A stretch of DNA of 64,000 nucleotides from Desulfurivibrio alkaliphilus AHT 2 (GCF_000092205.1 NC_014216.1:186001-250000), one strand, 5' to 3'; numbered from the stretch's first letter, positions 48,034 to 56,075 are shown. The notes: generated by a model not told the origin, from the sequence alone. Made by a program: numbers and translations.

Positions 48034-48333
48034 CTATTTTTTGACCGCTTTGTACTGGGCGTAAAGATCGTGGATGCGACGGCGCAGGGCGCTGATCTTT
48101 TTGGAATCCTCGTTGGTAAGCCAGCGCGGCTCGCTGATGGAAAAGACCAGCTTGGCCAGTTCATCAAGGGTTTCTTCGGCGGCGGCGCACCATTCGTCGG
48201 TGCAGATCTGCGCTACGCTCTTGGCATCCTCCAGGTCCCGGGCCACCAGTTCGACCGACTTTTCAAGGTTATCTATGAAATCCCGATGGGCTCGCAACAT
48301 ACTTTCTTGCATTTCAACTTGACGTTTCATCAT
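48034..48333 (-). CDS. Small helical conserved protein in the KorAB cluster
   Basis: A 99-residue protein starting at ATG 48333 after GGGAGGTGC. The whole chain is predicted helical and probably coiled coil (MQESMLRAHRDFIDNLEKSV, AEETLDELAKLVFSISEPRW, KKISALRRRIHDLYAQYKAV), with a Cys pair in QICTDEWCAAAE. It ends 18 bp before korA. No family was recognised. Confidence 0.65.
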   Translation of the reverse strand: MMKRQVEMQESMLRAHRDFIDNLEKSVELVARDLEDAKSVAQICTDEWCAAAEETLDELAKLVFSISEPRWLTNEDSKKISALRRRIHDLYAQYKAVKK

Positions 48334-48577
48334 GCACCTCCCGGATTAGTTTGTTTGTGGGTGTAGACCGGCTCAAAGTTCCAGCAGGCGCCGATGGCTC
48401 TCGACGCCCACCATACCCCCGCAATTATAGTTTGAGAGCTAACCGCTTTCAGGGTTCCCAAAACAAACAGGTTCCATGCCGATTTTTCACAGTGGTGGTC
48501 GGTGGCCAGTTTGTTGCCGCCGGCTTCCCGCTGATTTTGCAATCATAATCGTGTGTTGGCAAGAGCGCCGTAGCCAG

Positions 48578-48826
48578 TTATAACTGATCAATATTGCGTC
48601 TTAGTTCGGCGATTTGCAGGCCCAGGGAAACGCACTGCTTGCCCTCCATGCACTGCTGGGCCTCGGGTTCTTCCAGAAAAGTTTTCAACTCATGTTGATC
48701 CTTTTTCAGGTCAACCACCCAAGCCTTGTTGGTGTCGTCGTAATCAACCTCCACGTCGATGCCGCAGGCGCCGATGTCGGGAAAAACTTCCTTGATTTTA
48801 CTGCACAGCTCTTCTTTGGTTGCCAT
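48578..48826 (-). CDS. Small four-cysteine protein in the KorAB cluster
   Basis: An 82-residue acidic protein. Cysteines occur at C8, C21, C59 and C65 (ELCSKIKE, DIGACGIDV, QQCMEGKQCVSL). The first half resembles a small alpha-beta domain (VDVEVDYDDTN-type GIDVEVDYDDTNKAWVVDLK), the second a helical segment. It is the first gene of the cluster, 244 bp before the helical protein gene; that gap shows no gene. It may bind a metal or take part in redox, but nothing proves this. Confidence 0.6.
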   Translation of the reverse strand: MATKEELCSKIKEVFPDIGACGIDVEVDYDDTNKAWVVDLKKDQHELKTFLEEPEAQQCMEGKQCVSLGLQIAELRRNIDQL

Positions 48827-48958
48827 AGCTTCTTCCTCCGTAAAAATCTTGGTCAGATATCGGGTTGGCTTACTTCCATGTTTAAACGATAGGTATTTGC
48901 GCCGGGGATGTCAAATGGATAATGGCAGGAAAGAGCAGGGAAAAACCGGGAAAAGGGT

Positions 48959-49318
48959 TTAGTTGAACCACCACGTGGTGGGGTTTGGCAGTGGCTCGTG
49001 GCGGTCCAGGTATCTCATCCCCTGGGCGCAGCGGACGATTAGCCAGATCAGCCAGAAGAGTACCAGCAGCCAGCCCACCACCACGGTGGCCAGAATGGAG
49101 CCCAGCAGCAGGTAGAGCATGCCGATCCAGAAGGTGCGGATCTGAAAGCGGTAATGGCTGGCCAGCCAGGCGGGGGCCTCGGTGCGGTTGATATAGGCTA
49201 TAACCACGCCAATCACCGCCGTCAGGCCGATGATGATTCCCGCCAGATACAGAATATAGACGATCTTGGCGGTGGTGGTGCGAGGCTGTTCCGCGGTCGG
49301 GTAAACTGAGTCGCTCAT
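48959..49318 (-). CDS. DUF4870-like small membrane protein
   Basis: A 119-residue protein starting at ATG 49318, which overlaps the TorD stop (ATGA). The N-terminus is polar (MSDSVYPTAEQPRTTTAK). Three helices follow: IVYILYLAGIIIGLTAVIGV, FQIRTFWIGMLYLLLGSILA and VVGWLLVLFWLIWLIVRCAQ. It ends GMRYLDRHEPLPNPTTWWFN, the family's typical end. Function unknown. It is co-transcribed with torD. Confidence 0.8.
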   Translation of the reverse strand: MSDSVYPTAEQPRTTTAKIVYILYLAGIIIGLTAVIGVVIAYINRTEAPAWLASHYRFQIRTFWIGMLYLLLGSILATVVVGWLLVLFWLIWLIVRCAQGMRYLDRHEPLPNPTTWWFN

Positions 49319-49938
49319 TGGTTTGCCAGTTGTAGAGCCTGCATATCCGTGAGGATAAATTGTTGCGTTAAAGTGGCCAGCAGTCGGTAAAACTCGGCGG
49401 TACTGTGGGCGATTATGGCTTCGGTGAAGGGTTCGATCCACAGGGCCGGGTGCTGGCCGAGAAAACTTCGTTGCCGTTCGATGAAATCAGGGTTTTGCGA
49501 CTGCAGGTAGCAGTGACCGAGAAAAAACATGAACTCCAGCTCGGTGCCGATGAAGTCCGGCGGCTGATTGCTCTCTTTATTGGCCTTCAGGCCCACCGCC
49601 TGGTAATGCTCCAGGGCGTTCATGGTGGTTTCCCCCATGAGCTTGCGACCCTCATCCAGGTAAACCGAACCGTAGGGCGCCGCCACCAAGGTGCCGGGGC
49701 CGACAAAGAGCCGGGCGTATTCCACCTTGAGGTTGGTAGAGTCAGCCGGCTGTTCCTTGAATTCGATCAGCAGATCGACGGCATAAGGGGCCAGGCTAGG
49801 GTAGGTAGCTTCCAGGGCGGCGGGCAGATTTTCCAGCATTTCGAGCAGTTCCGCCGCAGGCGAATAGTACATGGCCGAAAGGATCCGGTAAATATAAGCC
49901 CGCCGGGCCTGTTGCTGTTCGTCGGCGAAATTTTGCAT
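49315..49938 (-). CDS. TorD/DmsD-family molybdoenzyme chaperone
   Basis: A 207-residue all-helical protein starting at ATG 49938. Family features are RRAYIYRILSAMYYSPAAEL, LKVEYARLFVGPGTLVAAPY and GSVYLDEGRKLMGETTMNAL. Then come PPDFIGTELEFMFFLGHCYL, which contains the conserved PDhh-x-EL(x)FM pattern of TorD chaperones, and FIERQRSFLGQHPALWIEPF. These proteins guide folding and Tat export of molybdopterin enzymes. No molybdoenzyme gene lies in the window, so the partner is elsewhere. Repeat family A copy 4 lies directly upstream. Confidence 0.9.
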   Translation of the reverse strand: MQNFADEQQQARRAYIYRILSAMYYSPAAELLEMLENLPAALEATYPSLAPYAVDLLIEFKEQPADSTNLKVEYARLFVGPGTLVAAPYGSVYLDEGRKLMGETTMNALEHYQAVGLKANKESNQPPDFIGTELEFMFFLGHCYLQSQNPDFIERQRSFLGQHPALWIEPFTEAIIAHSTAEFYRLLATLTQQFILTDMQALQLANQ

Positions 49939-49969
49939 CGGTGGTGCGGCCCGCAACGCTGTGTTTAGC

Positions 49970-50143
49970 GTAAGCGAACAGCCGCACCGCATCTTCGGGC
50001 GATCAGCCAGGCTTACGGAGGGGACAGTTTTTAAAACTGTCCCCGATTACGCTGCGCCTGGCTGCAAGACCAAACCTGCGGCGCGGCTGCTCGCTTACGG
50101 CCCGTTATACCTTGTAGTTTAGTACCCCAGGTGAACGGTTACT
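49970..50143. repeat. Repeat family A, copy 4 with inserted palindrome and tail
   Basis: The core at 49970-50098 carries the standard arms (GTAAGCGAACAGCCGCACCG; right arm ending GCTCGCTTAC). A 25-bp palindrome at 50020-50044 (GGGGACAGTTTT, T, AAAACTGTCCCC) replaces the usual centre. The tail at 50099-50143 matches the other copies. It lies between torD and the rhodanese gene. Confidence 0.88.
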
Positions 50144-50175
50144 GTTTAGCATATTTTTCAGCCGGCGCTTGGGGC

Positions 50176-50592
50176 TCAGCGCACGCTGATGGGGTAACGT
50201 CTCCGTTGCCAGTCGGGGAAACCGGCCCGGTAGGTGTAAACATTTTTGTGGCCGGCCTTTTGCGCCGCGACCGCGGCAGCGGGGGCCAGGCCTCAGTCGA
50301 AGCCCCGGCAGTAGAAGACCAGCGGGACCTCTTTGTCGTCCGGCAACAGCCGGGCAATATCCTGAAACTGGTTGCTGGCCTGGGAGCTGATGTTGATGGC
50401 GCCGCTGATATGCCCCTGGCGGTACTCCTGTTCGGTCCTGGTGTCCACCACCACGATTCTGCGGGGCTCATCCATGCGCTGTTTCAACTCTTCGGTGCTC
50501 AGGTCGCTGATCCAGGCCCGGGCTCCGGCGGTGGCGGCCAGCAGCAGACAGATGCTGGTGGCCAGCAGAATGGTAAAAAATTTATAACGCAT
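50176..50592 (-). CDS. Secreted rhodanese-like protein, probable selenoprotein with in-frame UGA
   Basis: A frame of 139 codons (138 residues) from ATG 50592 to TGA 50176, crossed by one in-frame TGA at 50293-50295. The signal peptide is about residues 1-25 (LATSICLLLAATAGARA). The rhodanese domain shows IVVVDTRTEQEYRQGHISGA and the active loop C95-R-G-F-D-U100. After the UGA the frame continues without break as GLAPAAAVAAQKAGHKNVY and YRAGFPDWQ, which is conserved rhodanese sequence. The bases directly after the UGA fold into a long stem with an apical loop containing GGUC 21 bases from the UGA, like the fdhF SECIS element. With selA in the same window, UGA is most likely read as selenocysteine. 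It would act in the periplasm on sulfur. Confidence 0.82.
50250..50295 (-). promoter_or_regulatory. Putative bacterial SECIS element
   Basis: After the UGA, GGCC(U)GGCC pairs with GGCCGGCC over eight base pairs with one bulged U. Inside this, CGCUGC pairs with GCGGCG (one G-U), leaving the apical loop CGCGGUC. The loop GGUC and its distance from the UGA resemble the E. coli fdhF SECIS that SelB recognises. Compensatory changes in homologues would confirm it. Confidence 0.65.
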
Positions 50593-50753
50593 CGCTTCCT
50601 TACTCCTTCTGGTTTTATTCCGAACTGGCGGTTTGCCGGGCCATGGTTTAAGCTGGACCCGATTTGCGGATGTTATTCATTCGGGCATCGCATGTCAATA
50701 CAGAAAGGGGTCGGAAAGGCCGGAAAAAACGGTCGTTGGGGAGGTGGAGGCAG

Positions 50754-51545
50754 ATGGGGCTTTGGCGATGGTGGAAAAGATGGCGACGCACCCGGCTGTT
50801 GCACCGCCGTGCGCTGCCCGCCGAGGTCTGGGAGGCCGCCTGCCGGCACCCGCCGGAACTATTTACCGGGCTCAGCGCCGAGGAGCGGGCGCGGCTGCGG
50901 CGGTTGGTCACCCTTTTTCTGGCCGAAAAACGGTTCTACGGGGCCCGCGGCCTGCAACTCACCCCGGCCATGCGGGCCGCCATTGCCGCCCAGGCCTGTC
51001 TGCCCATCCTGAACCTTGATCTGGACTGTTATCGTGGTTGGACTTCCATTGTGGTCTATGCCGACACCTTTGTCGCCCCCCGGGAAGAGACCGACGAGGA
51101 CGGGATCGTGCACAGCGGCAGCGAGGTCCTGGCCGGCGAGGCCTGGGATGGCGGTCCGGTGGTGCTTTCCTGGGCCGATTGCGCCCGCGGCAGCTACCCG
51201 CACGGGCCGGCGAGTAATGTGGTGATCCACGAGTTTGCCCACAAGCTGGACATGCTCAGCGGGGCGGTCAACGGCATGCCTCTACTGCCCCGAGGGGTGA
51301 GCCGGGAGGCCTGGGCGGCGGCCCTGGGTGGGGGCTATGAGCAGTTACGGGGGGAGCTGGAACGGGGAGAGGAGCCGGCGCTGGATGAATATGCCGCTGA
51401 AGATCCGGGTGAATTTTTCGCCGTGATCAGCGAATATTTTTTCATGGCCCCGCTTTATTTGCAGCACTACCTGCCGGCGGTTTATGAGCAACTGACTCTT
51501 TATTACCGCCAGGATCCGGCGGCCCGGCAACAGCGAAGTACGTGA
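50754..51545 (+). CDS. mtfA: MtfA-type zinc peptidase
   Basis: A 263-residue protein starting at ATG 50754 after GGAGGTGGAGG; the frame is open upstream but has no site there. The zinc motif HEFAHKLDML (HExxH-like, with the family's extra residues) and a downstream Glu in FFAVISEYFF are present, as in Mlc titration factor A, a M90 metallopeptidase. Conserved features include YRGWTSIVVYADTFV and GEAWDGGPVVLSWADC. In E. coli MtfA binds the regulator Mlc; its substrate here is unknown. The TGA stop is bases 2-4 of family A copy 5. Confidence 0.92.
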   Translation: MGLWRWWKRWRRTRLLHRRALPAEVWEAACRHPPELFTGLSAEERARLRRLVTLFLAEKRFYGARGLQLTPAMRAAIAAQACLPILNLDLDCYRGWTSIVVYADTFVAPREETDEDGIVHSGSEVLAGEAWDGGPVVLSWADCARGSYPHGPASNVVIHEFAHKLDMLSGAVNGMPLLPRGVSREAWAAALGGGYEQLRGELERGEEPALDEYAAEDPGEFFAVISEYFFMAPLYLQHYLPAVYEQLTLYYRQDPAARQQRST

Positions 51546-51632
51546 GCCGGGCCGCTCGCCGCAAGATGCGGTGTTCCGTGGCCGCTTACGGCCCGTTAAT
51601 ACCGGCAGGTTAATACCCCTGGTGACGGTTAC
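51542..51632. repeat. Repeat family A, copy 5, internally deleted, with tail
   Basis: Only about 48 bp of arms remain (GTGAGCCGGGCCGC ... GTGGCCGCTTAC), then the tail (GGTTAATACCCCTGGTGACG). The mtfA stop codon lies inside the first bases. Confidence 0.75.
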
Positions 51633-51633
51633 C

Positions 51634-52788
51634 TTACAAAAAGTTATCCGCTGCCAGGCACAAATCCAGGTAGATTTCCGCGGCTTTGATCACCTCTCCC
51701 AAGGTGGTGTGCTCTTCCGAGGTGTGAGCCACTTCCAGGGCGCCGGGGCCCAGAATCACCGGCTTGATGCCGGCCTGGTGAAACAGGTTGCCATCGGAGT
51801 GGGAGCGGAAGGCATCGCAGCGCCAGGGCAGTTGTCGGTGGCGATAAATTTCCTGCAGCCGGAGGGCCAGGGGATTGTCCAACTCCAGGCTGTAGCCGGG
51901 GGCGGCCAGGTCGCAGGTCAACTCCAGGTCCAGGTCGGGGATCAGGGTGGAGGCTTCATCGGCCCGGGCCCGCAGCACCTGTTCCACTTCCGCCGGATCG
52001 GTGTGGGGCGGCAGGTGCAAGTCGATCCAGGTTTCGCAATGGTCCGGGACCACAAAGCCCGCCCGGCTGGAGGTCATCTCCCTGATGGAATAGACGATGT
52101 TGGAACTGCCCCGGTCGAAAAGGGGGTCCCGTCCCAGGTGCAGCAGTACCCGCAGCATGGACTCCACGGCGTTGTGTCCCAGTTCGGGCAGGGAAGAATG
52201 GGTGCGCCGCCCCCGGGTGAGCAGGTAGGCCTCCAGGTAGCCGTAATGGGCAAAGTTGGGGGTCAGGCCGGTGGGTTCACCGATCACCACCCAGGGCGGG
52301 GTAGCTTGCCGGCAGGATTCGATAAAGGCGGCACTGCCTTCACCATTTTCTTCCTCACCCACCACCAGCAGCAGCCCCACCGGCGGTCGCCGGTCCGGCG
52401 GCAGGTCGCGGGCCAGGGTGAGGAAGGCCTCCACCATGGCGGCGCAGCCCCCTTTCATGTCGGCGCTGCCCAGGCCGTAAATAAGTCCATCCTCCTCCCG
52501 GGCTTCATATTCGTCCAAATCCCGGGCGGCAACGGTATCCACGTGTCCCACCAGGTACAATTTCGGGGCCTGGGGGCTTAAAGGCACCACCAGGTTGTAA
52601 CGATCTTCTTCCACCTCCTGGCGCTGCACGATCAGGCCGGCGCCGCGCAGCACTTCTTCCAGGTAAAGCTGAATATCCTCTTCCTTGCCGGAGGGGGAGT
52701 AGATGTCGATCAGGTTCCGGAGCAGTTCATCCAGGTGGCAGTGGTCCAGGGTTGGTTGGCGCTGGGGTTGTTCATTTTTTGCCGGCAT
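51634..52788 (-). CDS. M20-family metallopeptidase (ArgE/DapE-like)
   Basis: A 384-residue zinc hydrolase. Metal-site motifs are GHVDTVAARDLDEYEA (His, Asp), GLGSADMKGGCAAM (bridging Asp), GEEENGEGSAAFI (catalytic and ligand Glu), VIGEPTG and AHTSEEHTTL (His). The inserted lid domain spans about residues 185-290. Such enzymes deacylate amino-acid derivatives or cleave dipeptides; ArgE or DapE assignment is not possible from sequence alone. Its start overlaps the GNAT gene's end by 17 bases, so they are one unit. Confidence 0.9.
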   Translation of the reverse strand: MPAKNEQPQRQPTLDHCHLDELLRNLIDIYSPSGKEEDIQLYLEEVLRGAGLIVQRQEVEEDRYNLVVPLSPQAPKLYLVGHVDTVAARDLDEYEAREEDGLIYGLGSADMKGGCAAMVEAFLTLARDLPPDRRPPVGLLLVVGEEENGEGSAAFIESCRQATPPWVVIGEPTGLTPNFAHYGYLEAYLLTRGRRTHSSLPELGHNAVESMLRVLLHLGRDPLFDRGSSNIVYSIREMTSSRAGFVVPDHCETWIDLHLPPHTDPAEVEQVLRARADEASTLIPDLDLELTCDLAAPGYSLELDNPLALRLQEIYRHRQLPWRCDAFRSHSDGNLFHQAGIKPVILGPGALEVAHTSEEHTTLGEVIKAAEIYLDLCLAADNFL

Positions 52789-53356
52789 TTTTCTTCTTTT
52801 TTCGTCTTTTTTTCTTGGGGGTGGCCAGGTTTAAGGTCATGTAAACGTGTTCCTGGGGGTGATCGAAGCCCAGCTTGCTGAAAAAGTGGATGGCGGCATG
52901 GTTGTCGGCGGAGGTGTCGATGATGATCATCCGTACCCCTTGGGCTTTCATCCGCCTTTTCATCTCCCGGAAGAGGCGCTCGCCCACCTGCAGTTTCTGC
53001 GACCGGGGGCAGACCCCCAGCCAGACCAGGTAGCCGTATTTCCAGGCCGAGTGCTGTTTTTCCACCGTGGTACCCAGGGCAAACCCCACGGTGCGGCCGG
53101 CGCTTTCCGCCACCAGGCAGAGCTGGGAGTCGGTGTTGAACATGGAGGTCACTTCATATTCGTCCCAGGTGCGGTAAAGGCTTGGGGAGTATTCCGCGGT
53201 GAACACCGTTTCGCCGATATGAAAAACTTCGGCCAGATCATCGATGGTCATCTCCCGGATACACAGGGAGCTTTGTAACTGCTCACGGAGCACCGCATCT
53301 GGCATCTCATGATCAGTGACGGGATTATTACTGTCGAAGGAGGTAGGAACGGTCAT
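52772..53356 (-). CDS. GNAT-family N-acetyltransferase (RimI-like)
   Basis: A protein of about 194 residues; the start is uncertain (53356 preferred, open upstream to 53428). The GNAT fold runs from residue 30 (SLCIREMTIDDLAEVFHIGE) through the acetyl-CoA motif LVWLGVCPRSQKLQVGERLF to MIIIDTSADNHAAIHFFSKLGF. The C-terminus is a strongly basic tail of Lys and Arg (TPKKKRRKKKKNAGKK), unusual for the family and suggestive of ribosome or nucleic-acid contact. It precedes the M20 peptidase gene. Confidence 0.88.
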   Translation of the reverse strand: MTVPTSFDSNNPVTDHEMPDAVLREQLQSSLCIREMTIDDLAEVFHIGETVFTAEYSPSLYRTWDEYEVTSMFNTDSQLCLVAESAGRTVGFALGTTVEKQHSAWKYGYLVWLGVCPRSQKLQVGERLFREMKRRMKAQGVRMIIIDTSADNHAAIHFFSKLGFDHPQEHVYMTLNLATPKKKRRKKKKNAGKK

Positions 53357-53438
53357 GTATGTTAATCTAACACGTTGCCCCGGTCCGGTGAAAGTTATAT
53401 TCATAGGCGTAGTTGCTTGGCCGATCATGCTTTAAAAT

Positions 53439-53521
53439 GTTACGGTGCAGCCAGGCGTAGCGTACCCCCTGTACGTAAACCTTGCTGATCGCTCGAAGAT
53501 GCGGTGCTGCTGAACGATTAC
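53439..53521. repeat. Repeat family A, copy 6 (left arm lost)
   Basis: It contains the inner part GGTGCAGCCAGGCGTAGCGT, the GTACG-type centre and the right arm GGTGCTGCTGAACGATTAC. The left outer arm is absent. Unlike most copies it lies between divergent genes (GNAT and DUF342). Confidence 0.75.
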
Positions 53522-53549
53522 AACTTATTCTGGTTGAGGGGTCACTGGG

Positions 53550-56075
53550 ATGACAAGTGGTGAAGAAGACAGGCCGGAAGAGAACCGGACAGCAGCCGGG
53601 GAAACGGCGGAGACACCTTTTCTGATCCGCATCCGGGCCGACCGGATGGCGGTGGATCTGGAGGTGCGCGCCCCGCTGGCGCCGGGCCAGGAGCTGAGTG
53701 TAGAGCAGATTAAAGAGGAACTGGGCCAGCGGGGTGTGGTTTTTGGTTTTGATGACCGGAGCCTGGCCGCTGCCATTTTGGAACTGGCCGGCCAGCCGCA
53801 GGGAACCGGAGTGGTCCGGCTGGCCGACGGGCAGGCGCCGGTGGCGGGTGGTGTGGGCAGCCTGGAGTACCTGGTGGGCCCCACTGCAGCCGGCCATGAC
53901 CCGGAAACGCATGATCTGGTGCGCCCCGGGCAGGTGCTGGTGCGCAAAATTAAGGCTTCCCCCGGCCAGCCCGGGCGCGATGTGTTTGGCGAGGAACTGC
54001 CGGCCCCGGCCGGGAAAGAGCCGGTTCTGGCGGCCGGCGAGCATGTGCGGCTGGCCGGAGAGGATGACACCGAATACCAGGCCGAGCTTTACGGTCGAGC
54101 CCGTTTGGAGGGCGACAGGATTGACGTTGAGCCCTTGGTGGAGGTTGCCCCCGACGGCATGAGTGCCTGGGTGCCGATTTATCCCCGCCTGGCCGACAAC
54201 AGCGCCCTGGCCTACGAACACCTGGAGCACAGCCTGCAGGCGGCCGGAGTGGTCCATGGCATAAGGGAAGAGGCGTTGCGGGGAGTGTTGGAGCAGCAGG
54301 TGGTGGTCCCGCGTATGCTGGCGGCCCGGGGGGATGAGCCGGAGGCTGGTCAGGACGCCAGGGTGAGTTTTGAGTTTTTTTTAAACGACGACGATCCGGT
54401 TCGGGTAGATGCGGCTCGCCGGGCCGGGACCCTGCCGCCCGGGCCGGTACGGAAAACGCTGCGCCTGAAGGGTGAGGTCCTGGCGGTGAAAACGCCGCCG
54501 GTGGCGCCGGTGGCCGGTTGCAAGGTGACCGGGGAAATCATTGCCGGCCGGGAAGGGCGGGATTGGGAGTTGACTGCGGGGGAAAACGTGGCGGTGGGCG
54601 ACGAGGCCCGGGTCTTTTTCGTGGCTGACCAGTTGGCGGCCGGTTACCCCGATTATCAAGATGGTACCGTTTGGGTGAGCGATCCCTTGCAGGTCAGCGA
54701 TGACGCCATGGTCGCCTACCTTCAGGTCCATCCGCCGGGGCGGGCAGAACGTGGGTTCAGCGGCGAGCAGATCCTGCAACTGCTGGCCGCCCACGGAGTT
54801 ACCAGAGGTGTGCGGAAACAGCATATTCGCCGGGCCGTGGAGTATGCTGCCGCCCACCGGCGGGTTTTGCCCAGAATCGTGGCAGCTCGGGGCCGACTTC
54901 CGGAAGATGGTCGGGATGCAACCATTGAAGTGCTGGTGCAGGCCGGTCAGAAGCCCGGCCTGATCGTTGAACCCACCGAAAATATCGATTTCCGGGAGCG
55001 CAATACCATCAACTCGGTGCGCCGGGGCGACCTGCTGGCCCGGCGTACCCCGCCGGGGCCGGGGGTGGATGGCTGGACGGTGCGGGGTGAGACCATCGCG
55101 GCCAAGCCCGGGGCCGATCTGCAATTCCAGCCCCAACCCAATGTGGTGATCAGTGAAGATGGCCTGGAACTGCTGGCTGGGGTTGACGGCATGCTCACGG
55201 TGCTGGCCCCGAATAAAATCGCGGTTTTAGAGATTTATGAAGTCAAGGGGGACGTGGACTACCGCGTGGGCAACCTGGATATGGTCGGGGCACTGCTGAT
55301 CGCCGGCTGGATCCGGCCCGGGTTCACGGTAAAGGCCAGCGGTGATATCCGGGTGGGCGGCGGGGTGGAGGATGCCAAGCTGATCGCCGGGGCCAACGTG
55401 GAAATCAAGGGCGGCATGGTTTCTCGGGGCAAGGGCAAAATCAAGGCGGAGATTGATGTGGTCGCCCGCTTTCTGGAGTGGACCAGAGTTCATGCCGGTG
55501 GTAACATTGTAATCCATGACCAGGTTATGCGCAGTCAGGTCTTTGCCGGCGGCACCCTTACCGTCACCGCCGGCAAAGGGCGCATCCGGGGAGGGGTTTG
55601 TTCGGCAATCCAGGGGATAGTGGCCAACGAAATCGGCTCCCCGGCCGGGGTGCGGACGGTGGTCATGGCCGGTGCCAATCCGGCTTTGCGCCGCCGCCTG
55701 CTGCAGGTCGACCGGCAGATGGCCGAGTATGCCCGGCAAAAAGCCAAGATGGACACCGTGCTGGGGCGTTATCTGAAACATGGGAGAGGCGCCGGCCTGC
55801 CGCCGGAGGTGCAGCGCAAACTTTCCCTGCTGGCCAAGCAGCGCCGAGCCGTGGTGCAGGCGGAAAAACGTCTGGCTCGCCCCCGGGAGGAGATGGCCCG
55901 GCAACTGGCCGCCATTGATCTGAACAAAATCAGGATCGTCGCCAGAAAGGCGGTCTATGCCGGCACCATGGTAATTATCGGCACCAGCCGTTACAAGGTG
56001 CGGGAGGATCTGCTGCGGCCGGTAACCTTCATGGTGGACCCCTCCGGCCGGGAAGTTAAAACCTTGGATGATTAA
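53550..56075 (+). CDS. Large DUF342/FapA-family protein with triplicated N-terminal modules
   Basis: An 841-residue protein. Three related N-terminal modules occur near residues 38-110, 204-285 and 385-470, each with a pattern of hydrophobic strand, (S/F)-x-EQIxxxLxxxGV-x-GI-like helix and an ARGxxPxxGxDA-type end (for example LAARGDEPEAGQDARVSFEF and VAARGRLPEDGRDATIEVLV). The FapA beta-helix occupies about residues 490-700 (IREKGG-like VKGDVDYRVGNLDMVGALLI, NVEIKGGMVSRGKGKIKAEI, AGGNIVIHDQVMRSQVFAGG). A coiled coil and short C-terminal beta part follow. It probably forms large assemblies; the function is unknown. Confidence 0.8.
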   Translation: MTSGEEDRPEENRTAAGETAETPFLIRIRADRMAVDLEVRAPLAPGQELSVEQIKEELGQRGVVFGFDDRSLAAAILELAGQPQGTGVVRLADGQAPVAGGVGSLEYLVGPTAAGHDPETHDLVRPGQVLVRKIKASPGQPGRDVFGEELPAPAGKEPVLAAGEHVRLAGEDDTEYQAELYGRARLEGDRIDVEPLVEVAPDGMSAWVPIYPRLADNSALAYEHLEHSLQAAGVVHGIREEALRGVLEQQVVVPRMLAARGDEPEAGQDARVSFEFFLNDDDPVRVDAARRAGTLPPGPVRKTLRLKGEVLAVKTPPVAPVAGCKVTGEIIAGREGRDWELTAGENVAVGDEARVFFVADQLAAGYPDYQDGTVWVSDPLQVSDDAMVAYLQVHPPGRAERGFSGEQILQLLAAHGVTRGVRKQHIRRAVEYAAAHRRVLPRIVAARGRLPEDGRDATIEVLVQAGQKPGLIVEPTENIDFRERNTINSVRRGDLLARRTPPGPGVDGWTVRGETIAAKPGADLQFQPQPNVVISEDGLELLAGVDGMLTVLAPNKIAVLEIYEVKGDVDYRVGNLDMVGALLIAGWIRPGFTVKASGDIRVGGGVEDAKLIAGANVEIKGGMVSRGKGKIKAEIDVVARFLEWTRVHAGGNIVIHDQVMRSQVFAGGTLTVTAGKGRIRGGVCSAIQGIVANEIGSPAGVRTVVMAGANPALRRRLLQVDRQMAEYARQKAKMDTVLGRYLKHGRGAGLPPEVQRKLSLLAKQRRAVVQAEKRLARPREEMARQLAAIDLNKIRIVARKAVYAGTMVIIGTSRYKVREDLLRPVTFMVDPSGREVKTLDD

